A stretch of DNA of 50,967 nt from Oligoflexales bacterium (GCA_023301465.1 JALZUQ010000015.1:1-50967); one strand, 5' to 3'. Positions 18,300 through 27,298 are shown, counted from the first letter of the stretch. Notes: a model not told the origin generated them from the letters alone. Program-made: numbers and translations.

Positions 18300-18879
18300 T
18301 GAATTTTATCCCAATTTGTTTTTTAAGATTGCCTTGTAAATCTATAAAATTATTTGCATATGCCACTTGACCATCTGATTTTTTGTAGGCTTCACCATCA
18401 ATATAAACAGTTATATCTGGTACTTTTAGTTCGCGGATAAATAGTTTGGAGTCGATGAAGGTAACAAAGGACAAGCCACCTGAAGACATGTCAAGAATCT
18501 GTTTTTTTAGCTTTGTTTTTTTGTCGAGTGGGTTGAAGGTTTCTAAGTAAACTTGCTCTTCAAAGCTAAATGTAAAACGTTCGCTTGATCTGATTTCTGC
18601 TCTAAAATCAGCGTTATCACAGTTAATCCCTAAGTATTTCCCTTGTGGTTTCATCGACGTGATATCAAATTGAATTAAATCTACTTGTAAGCTAAAGTCT
18701 TTACACTTCATCGCTTTATTTACCATGTCTTGTGGGAACGGGTTTTGAAGTAGTAGTGTATTGCCATTTAATTTATGTGCAATTGCTTGGAACGTAATCT
18801 TGAGGCTTCCTGCTCGCAAATAAAAAATACTTTTTTGCTGAATGGATTGGTTAATAGCATCTATAATTTCTTTTTTCAT
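18286..18879 (-). CDS. PilZ domain protein (predicted c-di-GMP binder)
   Basis: A 197-residue cytosolic protein. The C-terminal half shows the two PilZ ligand motifs: RSSER (RxxxR) near residue 103 and DMSSGG (D/NxSxxG) near 143, then a strand ending IGIKFIEQK. The N-terminal ~95 residues form an extra domain of predicted strands, perhaps YcgR-N-like. All key ligand residues are present, so c-di-GMP binding is likely. The Shine-Dalgarno AAGG is embedded in the last codons of the upstream barrel gene, and the nucleotidase gene overlaps its 3' end. It is thus the middle gene of a three-gene operon. Confidence 0.82.
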   Translation of the reverse strand: MKKEIIDAINQSIQQKSIFYLRAGSLKITFQAIAHKLNGNTLLLQNPFPQDMVNKAMKCKDFSLQVDLIQFDITSMKPQGKYLGINCDNADFRAEIRSSERFTFSFEEQVYLETFNPLDKKTKLKKQILDMSSGGLSFVTFIDSKLFIRELKVPDITVYIDGEAYKKSDGQVAYANNFIDLQGNLKKQIGIKFIEQK

Positions 18880-18883
18880 AGGC

Positions 18884-20692
18884 TTACCTTACATATAAAT
18901 CGTCTATGAATTTATCGGTAAGATCATAGACAGGTTGATGGTGAGGAAATGCCCAGCCGATATGAAAATGAATAGATAGATCTTGCCTATCAAAGAGCTT
19001 TATGGCTTCGCTAGCATTGTTATTTACTTTAAATTCAAAACCTATCCGTGTGCCTTCCGTGACATCGTAGAATGCATTTAATCCCACATAAAAACCAGTA
19101 TCTTCTCTTATGCAAGAAGCATCTTCAACGGCGGTCGCATTTTTTGAGCCTTCTTCATTAAAGACACAATCGTTTTGTGAAGTGATCTCTAGGCGGTAGA
19201 TATCTGTATAAAATCCAAGGTTTAAATGGACTAGCAAGTTTGGAATTAGCTCATGGTCTACGTGTATTTGACCGCCTAGTCTAACGTGATCTCTCCATAA
19301 ATCATTATATGTATAAGAATAACGAAAAAATTGAGCAGAGGCATTTAGTTTATATTTGGGGTTTTTATAGGAGCCTTTTAGCCCAAAGCTAAACTTATCT
19401 TGAAAATCAATGAAATCATCACTAAAATTGTAGGATTGATTGGAAAACTCGGGGGTCTCATTATCAATAAACTTATGAAACAATAAATGAAATTCTGTTT
19501 CAAATTCAGAGTTAAAAATATAGCCAACAACAGGCCGAAAACTAGTCTCATCGGAAACGGAAAATACATCTCCTTTGATATCTGTTCCTACATACGTGGC
19601 AAGGTGTGATCCAATTTGAGTGAAGTTTAACTCACCATAACCACCGACATAGAAATTGTTTCCAAATGAAGCTTTAAAGTCACCCATGAATCGGTGGCTT
19701 CTTAGCATAAGATCCAGCCTATATGGAAATAATCCAAAATCAAGAGGGTCATCAAAATACTCAGTTAAGCGGTCTATATTTGTTTCAAATGCTTGTTGGT
19801 AGCTATAGCCAATGGTTCCTTCTGTATTCCCTGACTTTATGGGGCCAAATCCGATTCCAAAGTCAGTAGTAATTCCAAAAGATGCATCACCGGTGGCTAC
19901 AATCACACCGTTATCCTTAGGTCCAAACCCATCAAACTGTGTATAAAGATGGCCTATATTCGCGTAGTAATAATGAGGTTGATCTACTATAGAGAGTTTA
20001 CTGTGTTTAAATCTAAGTTTTTCTGGATTAGGTCTATCGACACCCTTGGCAATAAAAAACTTTTTATTTTGTTGTATGGTCTTTTGCATGCGGAAGGCTT
20101 GCTTGCTATGAATTCCTCTGCTATCACGTTTTAAATAATAATCTAACCATTTCATTGCTTTGAGTTCTTTTTTTCTATTAAACCAATAAACGGCTAATTC
20201 AAATCCTGCTAACGTAGCAAAGGGATCAACGTGTGCTGTTGCAAGCCTAAAGTAGTACTTCATGAGTTTTGTTTTTTTTCTCATACTGTAGCTTAGGCCT
20301 TGGTAGTATGAATTTTGAGCTTGTCTTCTTGTGCCTTTTGCAGATTTTCTTAGTTGTTTAAGTGCGGCATTTGGTTCACCAATATGGTAATAGCATGAGC
20401 CTAATTCTGTGCGTGCGTCATTGTCGTTGTTATAACGTTTCAGGTGTTGTTTGTAATAAGTAATAGATTTTTGAAAGTTCTTTTTAATAAAAAAAGATCG
20501 AGCTTTACGAAGGTTAGTAGGAATACCTTGTGAAAAACTTTGCGTTGAAATAAAAAGCCCTAAGAATACCCATAGACAGACAAAAATTCCATGGCGAAAC
20601 CTTGAAGATAGTCTATGATGATATAGATGAATGCTACTGAAAATCGTGATGCCCTTTCTTTTGGAATATTTTTGAGCGGACCTCAAGCTCAA
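18884..20692 (-). CDS. TPR-repeat outer-membrane beta-barrel protein
   Basis: A protein of up to 602 residues with an N-terminal export signal (GIFVCLWVFLGLFISTQSFSQ), a TPR domain (~residues 60-210: ARTELGSCYYHIGEPNAALKQL and similar units), and a long C-terminal part rich in alternating aromatic strands typical of an outer-membrane barrel. A Cys pair (NDCVF … ASCIRE) may sit in a loop. The start is uncertain: the frame opens with TTG at 20692, overlapping the divergent gene at 20627, and has no in-frame ATG/GTG/TTG between codon 3 and the signal peptide. AAAGG before an ATT codon near 20645 hints at a rare start. It leads the operon with the PilZ protein and nucleotidase. Confidence 0.82.
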   Translation of the reverse strand: MSLRSAQKYSKRKGITIFSSIHLYHHRLSSRFRHGIFVCLWVFLGLFISTQSFSQGIPTNLRKARSFFIKKNFQKSITYYKQHLKRYNNDNDARTELGSCYYHIGEPNAALKQLRKSAKGTRRQAQNSYYQGLSYSMRKKTKLMKYYFRLATAHVDPFATLAGFELAVYWFNRKKELKAMKWLDYYLKRDSRGIHSKQAFRMQKTIQQNKKFFIAKGVDRPNPEKLRFKHSKLSIVDQPHYYYANIGHLYTQFDGFGPKDNGVIVATGDASFGITTDFGIGFGPIKSGNTEGTIGYSYQQAFETNIDRLTEYFDDPLDFGLFPYRLDLMLRSHRFMGDFKASFGNNFYVGGYGELNFTQIGSHLATYVGTDIKGDVFSVSDETSFRPVVGYIFNSEFETEFHLLFHKFIDNETPEFSNQSYNFSDDFIDFQDKFSFGLKGSYKNPKYKLNASAQFFRYSYTYNDLWRDHVRLGGQIHVDHELIPNLLVHLNLGFYTDIYRLEITSQNDCVFNEEGSKNATAVEDASCIREDTGFYVGLNAFYDVTEGTRIGFEFKVNNNASEAIKLFDRQDLSIHFHIGWAFPHHQPVYDLTDKFIDDLYVR

Positions 20693-21475
20693 AAGTCTGC
20701 AATTGTTATTCTTCAGTATCTATCATCCGAAAATAAACTAAAACTTTCAAGTATTTATGATAAAATTGGTCCAAGTAGTCAAAGAGATACCATTGAGAGA
20801 ATCGTGAGAATTCTTAGGCTACACAAATGTCACGAAGGGTTCGTCAACGTTCCTTTATCTGTTCCTGCTTGCCTCAGGTGTACCAGGCTTGAGTGCCCCG
20901 GAGTTGTACAGTGCGATGATATAGCGGTGGCATACTTAACCAAAATCAATGAACAAATAAAAGCGTCTAGAATCCCCAAGAAACGTAAAAAAGTTCTCCA
21001 TCCACAACAGACGAGGCTTTGGGACGCAGTAGAAGCCATGCATGGCTCACCTGAAAAGGCGTCTTTTCATAGTAGTAATTTTATGTTGGCTACGCATGGA
21101 AGTTCTTTATTGAAAAGGTTGCGTAAAGAACAAGTTAGGCTTTATGAAACTGCGGTATTGCATTCTTTGATGATGATCAACGAGATCTTTCAGTTAGGTG
21201 TAGAAGATTGTATGCTGTATCACCGCTTTCAGGTTGGAAAGCAAGTTCGTAGAAATTTTATTGAAAAAATATCATTAAAGCCATGGTTTGAAGTAAATCT
21301 TCTCGAAAATGAGCAATTATTTCAAAGGCGTAATGTCTTTGAGGCATTTATTTGTGCTCTTGTAAGTCAGATATTTATGAAAGGGGGTTGCACTGAGAAC
21401 TTACTCAAAAAAATCCCTAATGAGGGTTGGGTCTACTTGCCTGATAATAGTATTAAAAAACCGTTTTTTTGCTAA
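20627..21475 (+). CDS. hypothetical protein with a CxxCxxxxCxxxxxC motif
   Basis: A 282-residue protein of unknown family with no signal peptide or membrane segment. The N-terminal ~65 residues look helical (QKSAIVILQYLSSENKLKLS). A compact cysteine cluster, CLRCTRLECPGVVQC near residues 85-99, could bind zinc or an iron-sulphur cluster. The rest is helical and basic. The ATG at 20627 has no ribosome site; a TTG at codon 16, with GGA a few bases upstream, is a plausible alternative and would also remove most of the overlap with the divergent barrel gene. It lies 88 bases upstream of the PP2C gene and may be part of its operon. Confidence 0.65.
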   Translation: MNATENRDALSFGIFLSGPQAQKSAIVILQYLSSENKLKLSSIYDKIGPSSQRDTIERIVRILRLHKCHEGFVNVPLSVPACLRCTRLECPGVVQCDDIAVAYLTKINEQIKASRIPKKRKKVLHPQQTRLWDAVEAMHGSPEKASFHSSNFMLATHGSSLLKRLRKEQVRLYETAVLHSLMMINEIFQLGVEDCMLYHRFQVGKQVRRNFIEKISLKPWFEVNLLENEQLFQRRNVFEAFICALVSQIFMKGGCTENLLKKIPNEGWVYLPDNSIKKPFFC

Positions 21476-21563
21476 GTTGTTTAATTAGAAGCCGTTTATT
21501 TGTCTCATATCAGATAATTTTGACCGATATATAACAAAGAGTATTGTAACTGAAGAGGTCAGA

Positions 21564-22298
21564 ATGCACTTGATGATGTACGGTGATACCAATATCGGTA
21601 TGGTACGCAAAAATAATCAAGATAGTATATTTTTCGATTCCACCATGGGGCTTGGAGTCGTTGCTGACGGTATTGGTGGAAGGCGTGGTGGTGAAGTTGC
21701 GTCAAGTATGGTTGTTAATTCTATTAGAAATTCATTTTTAAAATCTGATCGAATACGGCATGAGGAAACGCCTAGTTTTATTACTAGCTCTATTGACCGT
21801 GCCAACAAAGAAGTCTTTGAAAAAAGCTTAGAGGATCAAGATGTTAGTGGAATGGGTACAACAGTAAATTGTTTGTTGTTCAATGGTAAAAAAGTTCATA
21901 TTGGTCATGTCGGTGATAGTAGAACATACTTATATGATAAGGGAAACCTTTGGCAGTTAACCGTAGATCATAGTGTTCATAATTTTATAAAGCGAGGTTT
22001 AATCAATGCTTCAGCTGTTTTACCGGGAGCAAAGCCAGACGCTTTGACGAGGGCTGTAGGTCTTTTAGAAGAAGTAGAAGTCGAATTATATGAAATCGAA
22101 CTTAAACCCGGTCAAATTTTACTAAGTTGTTCAGATGGATTGTCAGGAATGGTAAAAAGTAAAAGAATTGCAGAAATTATCACAGATTCTTTAAGTCGTC
22201 CGGAGAAAATGCCATCAAAACTTATAAAAGAAGCAAATTTAAATGGTGGAAGAGACAATATTACCGTTTTAATTAGCCACTTAAAAGGGGAGCGTTAG
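21564..22298 (+). CDS. PP2C-family Ser/Thr protein phosphatase (Stp1-like)
   Basis: A 244-residue cytosolic metal-dependent phosphatase. Motifs: RKNNQDS (D20), VVADGIGGRRGGE (D35, G36), HIGHVGDSRTYLY, LLSCSDGLSGM and the C-terminal GGRDNITVLI. All metal-binding aspartates are present, so it should be active. Stp-type enzymes reverse phosphorylation by Hanks kinases; the kinase at 13.2-15.5 kb is the obvious candidate partner. GAGG lies eight bases before the ATG. The next gene starts one base after its stop, making a tight operon with a membrane protein and an outer-membrane barrel. Confidence 0.96.
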   Translation: MHLMMYGDTNIGMVRKNNQDSIFFDSTMGLGVVADGIGGRRGGEVASSMVVNSIRNSFLKSDRIRHEETPSFITSSIDRANKEVFEKSLEDQDVSGMGTTVNCLLFNGKKVHIGHVGDSRTYLYDKGNLWQLTVDHSVHNFIKRGLINASAVLPGAKPDALTRAVGLLEEVEVELYEIELKPGQILLSCSDGLSGMVKSKRIAEIITDSLSRPEKMPSKLIKEANLNGGRDNITVLISHLKGER

Positions 22299-22299
22299 C

Positions 22300-23622
22300 A
22301 TGCAAAAACGCTATCTCATACGTAAACACGACATGACTTTTATTGGTCCTTTCAGTTTGTCAAGACTATCTAGAAAGCATAAGCAGTTGAATATTTTCTC
22401 GGCAGATGAAATTTCTGCAGGTTTTGGGAAATGGGTGAAATTTGAAGATATTTCAAGAATGAAACGCCACTATCCTGAACTAGTAGATATTGCAAAAGAC
22501 TTAATGGCGGGTTGGGGAGTTACTGCTGGAACAGTTGAAAAGATTAAACCTATTCCAAAAAAAAATAAAACTAGTATATTTGGTGGTTTATTTTCAAAGT
22601 TAGCACTTTTATGTTTAATAGCAACTTCTGTGGGTTTGTATTATAAAAGTAAAAAACCTGAAGCTTACCAAAAAATTCTAGCTAAAATTCAGTTGAGGTC
22701 AAATCATTTACAGGTTTTGAAAGATTTAGAATCGAATGGTTCAGTAGCAGATTTAGCTTCGTACCTTCAAGCTCATAGAGTAGGTGTTTTAAAAGAAGCT
22801 AAAAGAAGTAAGTCTAACTTCAATCAAATGTTAAAATATATACGTGTTCTTGCCTTTCAAAGTAAAGGGTCCATTGATGGTATTGCAGACGCATATTTAA
22901 CCGGAAAATTAGAGTCAAAATCTCTGCCAAAAACTTGTTCTGAAAAAAGCTGGAAAAAAAGATGGAAAGATTCTGAAGAGCATTTGAAATCTTGGGTGTC
23001 TGGTAAGCAAAATATAAAAGATGATTGGGCAAAATTATTATCATGGTCACCTGCTTGGATCAAAAAAAGAACAACTGAAGATTGGGTTTGGCCTCAAAAC
23101 TATTATGCAGCATGTGTGTTGATGGCAGAAAAAGCTTATGCAGGTCTTGCCTTTGACTCACTTGATGAAACCACTTACACAATGATTAAAAACAGACTTT
23201 CTTTTATGAGGAGTTCTTTAAGTAATGCTGCAACATATGCAGCAGATGAAGCGAGTTATGAAGAAGGTTTTAGTTATTTAAATCAGCTAACATGTCTAGA
23301 AATGTCCGAGTCTAATGAGTTAATGGATGACTGCTTTGTTTATAACTCACCAGATCCTTCTTTTGATGAAATGCTGATTTTTCGTAAAAGCTGGTTAACG
23401 GCAGGAGTTTTAGTTCAAAAACTTTCCAACGGGGATGAAGGTTCCTTAGAAGCTCTTCAGCAAACAGCAGATACAATTGAAGTAGTAAATGAGTTCATTG
23501 GTTTAAGTTATGATCAAGAGAAAAACTTTCTAAAGAAGGTGGTTGATTCTATGCCAGGAGATGTGGTGGAAACGATTCGCAATGAACTGAAGGTGCATCC
23601 CGGTGTGGAATATAGTCACTAA
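22300..23622 (+). CDS. membrane protein with GYF-like N-terminal domain
   Basis: A 440-residue protein. The first ~60 residues (YLIRKHDMTFIGPFSLSRLS … KWVKFEDIS) follow the pattern of small GYF_2/DUF4339-type domains, with the GPFS core and a W near the end. A single membrane helix (~104-120, KLALLCLIATSVGLYY) separates this cytoplasmic head from a ~320-residue helical periplasmic part with conserved-looking Trp and four or more cysteines. It is sandwiched between the phosphatase (1-base gap) and the barrel (20-base overlap), so it could carry information between the cytoplasm and the periplasmic TPR domain. Function unknown. Confidence 0.75.
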   Translation: MQKRYLIRKHDMTFIGPFSLSRLSRKHKQLNIFSADEISAGFGKWVKFEDISRMKRHYPELVDIAKDLMAGWGVTAGTVEKIKPIPKKNKTSIFGGLFSKLALLCLIATSVGLYYKSKKPEAYQKILAKIQLRSNHLQVLKDLESNGSVADLASYLQAHRVGVLKEAKRSKSNFNQMLKYIRVLAFQSKGSIDGIADAYLTGKLESKSLPKTCSEKSWKKRWKDSEEHLKSWVSGKQNIKDDWAKLLSWSPAWIKKRTTEDWVWPQNYYAACVLMAEKAYAGLAFDSLDETTYTMIKNRLSFMRSSLSNAATYAADEASYEEGFSYLNQLTCLEMSESNELMDDCFVYNSPDPSFDEMLIFRKSWLTAGVLVQKLSNGDEGSLEALQQTADTIEVVNEFIGLSYDQEKNFLKKVVDSMPGDVVETIRNELKVHPGVEYSH

Positions 23623-25432
23623 ATTATTATTGTTTGTATTTTTGTTTTCTTCGGCTACGCCTTTATGGTCGAAGCCTAAAAGAGTTAAGTCTAAAAAAAT
23701 TAATTTAAGATCTGCTTATAAAAAAGCATTATCCTATGAAAAAAAGAACAAAGTAAAGACAAGTGCAAGGTTACTTAAGGTAATTATAAAAAAATACCCT
23801 GCATTTAAGCCTGCACGTATATCTTTGGCAAGAATATATGCAAAAAGAGGTTTGTTTTCTAAGGCCTGGAGGCTGTGGAAAAAGATAAAGATTAAGAGTA
23901 TAGCCAAAAAAGACATCTTTTATTATGGAGTAAGTGCTTTTTCTCTCCAAAAATACGACTCGGCCTTGGCTGCCTTTCAAAGGGTGTCTAACAGAAGCAA
24001 AAACTACCCTAACGCTCTATTTTATGCCGGTGTATGTCAATTTAGAGCAAAGAGGTACGAGAAAGCTCGTAAGCTTTTGCTATTAACCAGTAATATCTCA
24101 CCACCCTTGCAGTCTACAAGGCGAAAGTTATTAATTGAAACTAGGCGAAGACTAAGGTCGAGGTTTCGCACACGAACCTCAAATTTTAGACAACCTACAA
24201 TTATACAACAACCTGTTATTGTTTTGCCGTATCAAGCAGAACCTATTCAAACACCAACAGATAGATTAGGTAAATCTCTAAAAGAAGAGAAGAAACCGAT
24301 TGCTGTAACAGTCACTGGTAATCAAATTGCTTACGGACCTTTAACTGGATTAATTCTGTCTCAAAAAGAGCAGAGTAACCATGGGATTAGCGAAAAAAGG
24401 TCAAATCAATTTAACTACTTTCTTGGTGGAAGCTTTGAATGGAGCTATTTAGGAAAGCCTAAAAAGGGTGGTCAACCTTCTGTTGGTGTATATACTGAAA
24501 CAAAATTAAACGTTAATACAAGTGATGGAGAATCGCTTTTTTTTACAACACTTGTTGATAGGCCTGATGAAATTCGTGTTTCAGAAACGCAAATCCCTGA
24601 TGGTTTTTCAAGAAATCTAAGTTTTCTTCTGCGTCCAAGTGCAAGTTATCCACTGAGTAAATCACTGACTGTAAGTGGTGTTTATTCACTTTCTAGGGCT
24701 TTAGAAACAGATTCGTTTTCTGTTTTAAGCGGAGATGACAGCATACTACTAAATCTTGGTTTTACGAACTCCAATTACGAACTAGAATTAAGTCTTCAGC
24801 ATTTTATGTCATCTACTTTAATTGCTGAAAATCAATATCAAAGCTTTTTACTGAATTTCGATAAGAATTTTGCAAAAGTGTCATTGCATATTGATTATCG
24901 TCTAGATGCTTTGCTTTTTGACGAACTTTCCAATATTCCAAGTAATGCTGCTGCCTCCATGAAACATAGTGTCACTGCTGGATTTGATTTTTCGTTTGAG
25001 TATTTTACACTAACCTCAAATTTATTGTTTTTTACATTAATTGAAAAGGATGAAAATATTCCAATTAATGGCTATTTGTCTCAAACTTCTGCAAATGTAG
25101 GGTTAAACATTCCACTCCCTATTAACCTTAGTATTCAGGCTGATGGTGGTTTTGTTTTTTCAGGTGAGTACTTTACAAATACATTAGTGTCAACGCTTCC
25201 AAATGTCACTGATCCACAAACTTTTACAACAGCCGCGTCTTCAAGTGTTTTCAGTATGCAGGTTGGGATGAGTTTTAACCCAGTAGAGTTTATCAACGCA
25301 TCGCTGTCTTATAAATTAACACAAACGACTTGGGAAGTTGCGAATGCTCAGGCAGAGAACGTTTTTCAGCAAGAAACTCCAGATTTTGAGACAGAATTTA
25401 ATGCTAGTCTAAATGCTTTTTACCGTTTTTAA
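23603..25432 (+). CDS. TPR-repeat outer-membrane beta-barrel protein (second copy type)
   Basis: A 609-residue exported protein starting at GTG with AAGG nine bases upstream. The signal peptide (LLLFVFLFSSATPLWS) is followed by a very basic TPR domain (~25-185: ARISLARIYAKRGLFSKAW, ALFYAGVCQFRAKRYEKA) and a linker. A C-terminal beta-barrel of about 350 residues ends in the aromatic NAFYRF signature used by the BAM machinery. It shares its architecture with the barrel at 18.9-20.7 kb, though the sequences look divergent. It overlaps the upstream GYF-like gene by 20 bases, so phosphatase, membrane protein and barrel form one unit. The ligand and role are unknown. Confidence 0.85.
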   Translation: MWNIVTKLLLFVFLFSSATPLWSKPKRVKSKKINLRSAYKKALSYEKKNKVKTSARLLKVIIKKYPAFKPARISLARIYAKRGLFSKAWRLWKKIKIKSIAKKDIFYYGVSAFSLQKYDSALAAFQRVSNRSKNYPNALFYAGVCQFRAKRYEKARKLLLLTSNISPPLQSTRRKLLIETRRRLRSRFRTRTSNFRQPTIIQQPVIVLPYQAEPIQTPTDRLGKSLKEEKKPIAVTVTGNQIAYGPLTGLILSQKEQSNHGISEKRSNQFNYFLGGSFEWSYLGKPKKGGQPSVGVYTETKLNVNTSDGESLFFTTLVDRPDEIRVSETQIPDGFSRNLSFLLRPSASYPLSKSLTVSGVYSLSRALETDSFSVLSGDDSILLNLGFTNSNYELELSLQHFMSSTLIAENQYQSFLLNFDKNFAKVSLHIDYRLDALLFDELSNIPSNAAASMKHSVTAGFDFSFEYFTLTSNLLFFTLIEKDENIPINGYLSQTSANVGLNIPLPINLSIQADGGFVFSGEYFTNTLVSTLPNVTDPQTFTTAASSSVFSMQVGMSFNPVEFINASLSYKLTQTTWEVANAQAENVFQQETPDFETEFNASLNAFYRF

Positions 25433-25435
25433 TAT

Positions 25436-26524
25436 CTATGATGAGAACAATGATAAACGTTTTGGTTTTTCAGTAAGTTTGTCTTGTGTCTTTGCTGCAA
25501 GTTGGCCGCAAGCCGCAGAAGATTCTAATCCGAGGCTAATTCTTAGGGTTGTGGTAAATCCATGGCGAATCATTCGTTCTTTGAATGTTGCCATGCTCTC
25601 TTCATCTGGTCTTTCGTAGGGGAGGCCCGGGTGTTTGTTAAATGCAATGAGGTTGATTTTTGCAGGAATACCTTTTAGAAAATTTGCGAGTTCTTTTCCG
25701 TGTTTTTTCTGGTGGTTTAGATCTTTGATAAGAATGTATTCTATAGTAATAGTTTGTCCGGTTTTCTCGTGAAAATCCACAAGGCTTTCTCTTAGTTTTT
25801 CTAGTGGGTATTTTCTGTTTATGGGCATTAATTCTGTACGTAACTCATTGTTTGCTGCATGTAGTGAGATTGCTAATTGTGATTTTACTGGAAGTCCAGC
25901 AAGTCTAGAAATCGCAGGTGCAATGCCGGAAGTTGATACGGTAACGTTTTTCCATTTTAAGCCAAACCCTGTTTCTTTGCTAACAAGTCTTTCAAGAGTT
26001 AAATGAATGCTGTTTTCATTCAGTAGAGGCTCTCCCATGCCCATGAATACCACATGAGATATTTTACGGTCTTCTTTGGATACTATCTCACTTGCAATAA
26101 GAAACTGTGACAATATCTCTGAAGTACTCAGGTTTCTAACAAAGCCTAGTTTACCTGTTTGGCAAAACCCACATGCTAATTTGCATCCGACTTGTGATGA
26201 AACGCAAAGACTTGTTCGTCCATCATATCTTAAGATGACACTTTCAATATATTGCCCAGCAGCAGTCTTAAGAAGTAACTTAGATGCTCCGTCTTTACTG
26301 TCACTTCGTTGCGTAATTTCAGGCATAAAAGTATCAAAAGATTCATTGAGTGCATTTGCTAAGTTTTTTGGTATGTTTTTCATTTTTTCTGGGCTTGTGA
26401 TTTTGTGATCAAACATCCAGCTTAGGATTTGATTGGTGCGAAACTTGGGAAAACCACCGTCTGATATGAACTGTGATAATTCTGAGTTTTTTAAGTCTAA
26501 TAAATGTTTCTTTTTTTCTTTCAC
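25436..26524 (-). CDS. rlmN: dual-specificity 23S rRNA/tRNA adenine-C2 methyltransferase RlmN
   Basis: A 362-residue radical-SAM enzyme that methylates A2503 of 23S rRNA and A37 of some tRNAs. The iron-sulphur motif is C114xxxC118xxC121 (GCKLACGFCQTG). SAM-binding GMGEPLLN follows near 163, and the methyl-accepting cysteine is C339 in ESSAACGQL. Length and motifs are standard. The start is GTG without an evident Shine-Dalgarno. Its stop lies three bases from the stop of the convergent barrel gene. Confidence 0.97.
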   Translation of the reverse strand: MKEKKKHLLDLKNSELSQFISDGGFPKFRTNQILSWMFDHKITSPEKMKNIPKNLANALNESFDTFMPEITQRSDSKDGASKLLLKTAAGQYIESVILRYDGRTSLCVSSQVGCKLACGFCQTGKLGFVRNLSTSEILSQFLIASEIVSKEDRKISHVVFMGMGEPLLNENSIHLTLERLVSKETGFGLKWKNVTVSTSGIAPAISRLAGLPVKSQLAISLHAANNELRTELMPINRKYPLEKLRESLVDFHEKTGQTITIEYILIKDLNHQKKHGKELANFLKGIPAKINLIAFNKHPGLPYERPDEESMATFKERMIRHGFTTTLRISLGLESSAACGQLAAKTQDKLTEKPKRLSLFSS

Positions 26525-26653
26525 TTGCGGAAGCTAGCATAGCATAGGATTTCCCTAAAGGTGATTGTGTATGTGTTTTGATTTATTCGGTTTTTTTGAG
26601 TTTTACTTAAAGAGAGTAGGGGGCTTTGCATCAGAATAACTATATTTAGTTAC

Positions 26654-27298
26654 TTAACAGCCGTAGGGTATAGGGCTTCCACCTACTGTAAGAAATCCCG
26701 GGCAAATCTCTTGTTTCATTACAGGTATGGTGAGATCTCTATTGGTAAGAGGGTCTTTAAAAGTTTTTGTGGGTTGTCCCTTCCATGTATATATATGTAG
26801 TTTTAGTTCTGTGTCCGTATCTGTAGGAGTAGGGTTAAGGTTAGTGGAGGTACAATGAATTGAAAAGTTTGTCTTTCCTATATAGTAGCCGTTATCTCTG
26901 TAAGTTGCGGTTGGGTCAAAGCTTGTTTGTTGTTCAGCAATAATTTCATCTCTGATATTTTTGGGAGGAATGGAGTCTTTTGGGTCACCAGAGCCCTCAT
27001 GAGGCTGACCGGCGGGCCTTAGATCAGCTAAAACATCACTACAACTGACAGTCCCAGTGCCAGAAGTTGAAAATTTAGTGGTTAGTCCAGGATCTGTGAA
27101 CTCTAGTGTTTTGCAGCAATCTAGTGAATCGTCAATGTAATCAACGATGGCGTCTTTTCGCATAGAGTCCCTAAGGTGGTGCGTATCTTTGCTCTTTTGT
27201 GTCAAAATTGACGATGTACCGACAGCAATAAGTGTAAGAATGAGACTCACAATCATGACGGTTATAAGCGAGAAACCTGATTGGTTGTGTATACGCAT
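26654..27298 (-). CDS. orphan prepilin/pseudopilin-like protein
   Basis: A 214-residue protein with a type IV prepilin N-terminus: short basic leader, QSG|FSLITVMIVSLILTLIAVG, where cleavage by prepilin peptidase after Gly8 is expected. Position +5 is Thr instead of the usual Glu, as in tip-type minor pseudopilins such as GspK. The globular part has several cysteines (DCC near 70, then SC, HC, IC, GC) and Pro/Thr-rich loops. No other pilus or type II secretion gene is next to it. Its ribosome site is weak. It may form part of a pilus tip or secretion pseudopilus encoded elsewhere. Confidence 0.8.
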   Translation of the reverse strand: MRIHNQSGFSLITVMIVSLILTLIAVGTSSILTQKSKDTHHLRDSMRKDAIVDYIDDSLDCCKTLEFTDPGLTTKFSTSGTGTVSCSDVLADLRPAGQPHEGSGDPKDSIPPKNIRDEIIAEQQTSFDPTATYRDNGYYIGKTNFSIHCTSTNLNPTPTDTDTELKLHIYTWKGQPTKTFKDPLTNRDLTIPVMKQEICPGFLTVGGSPIPYGC

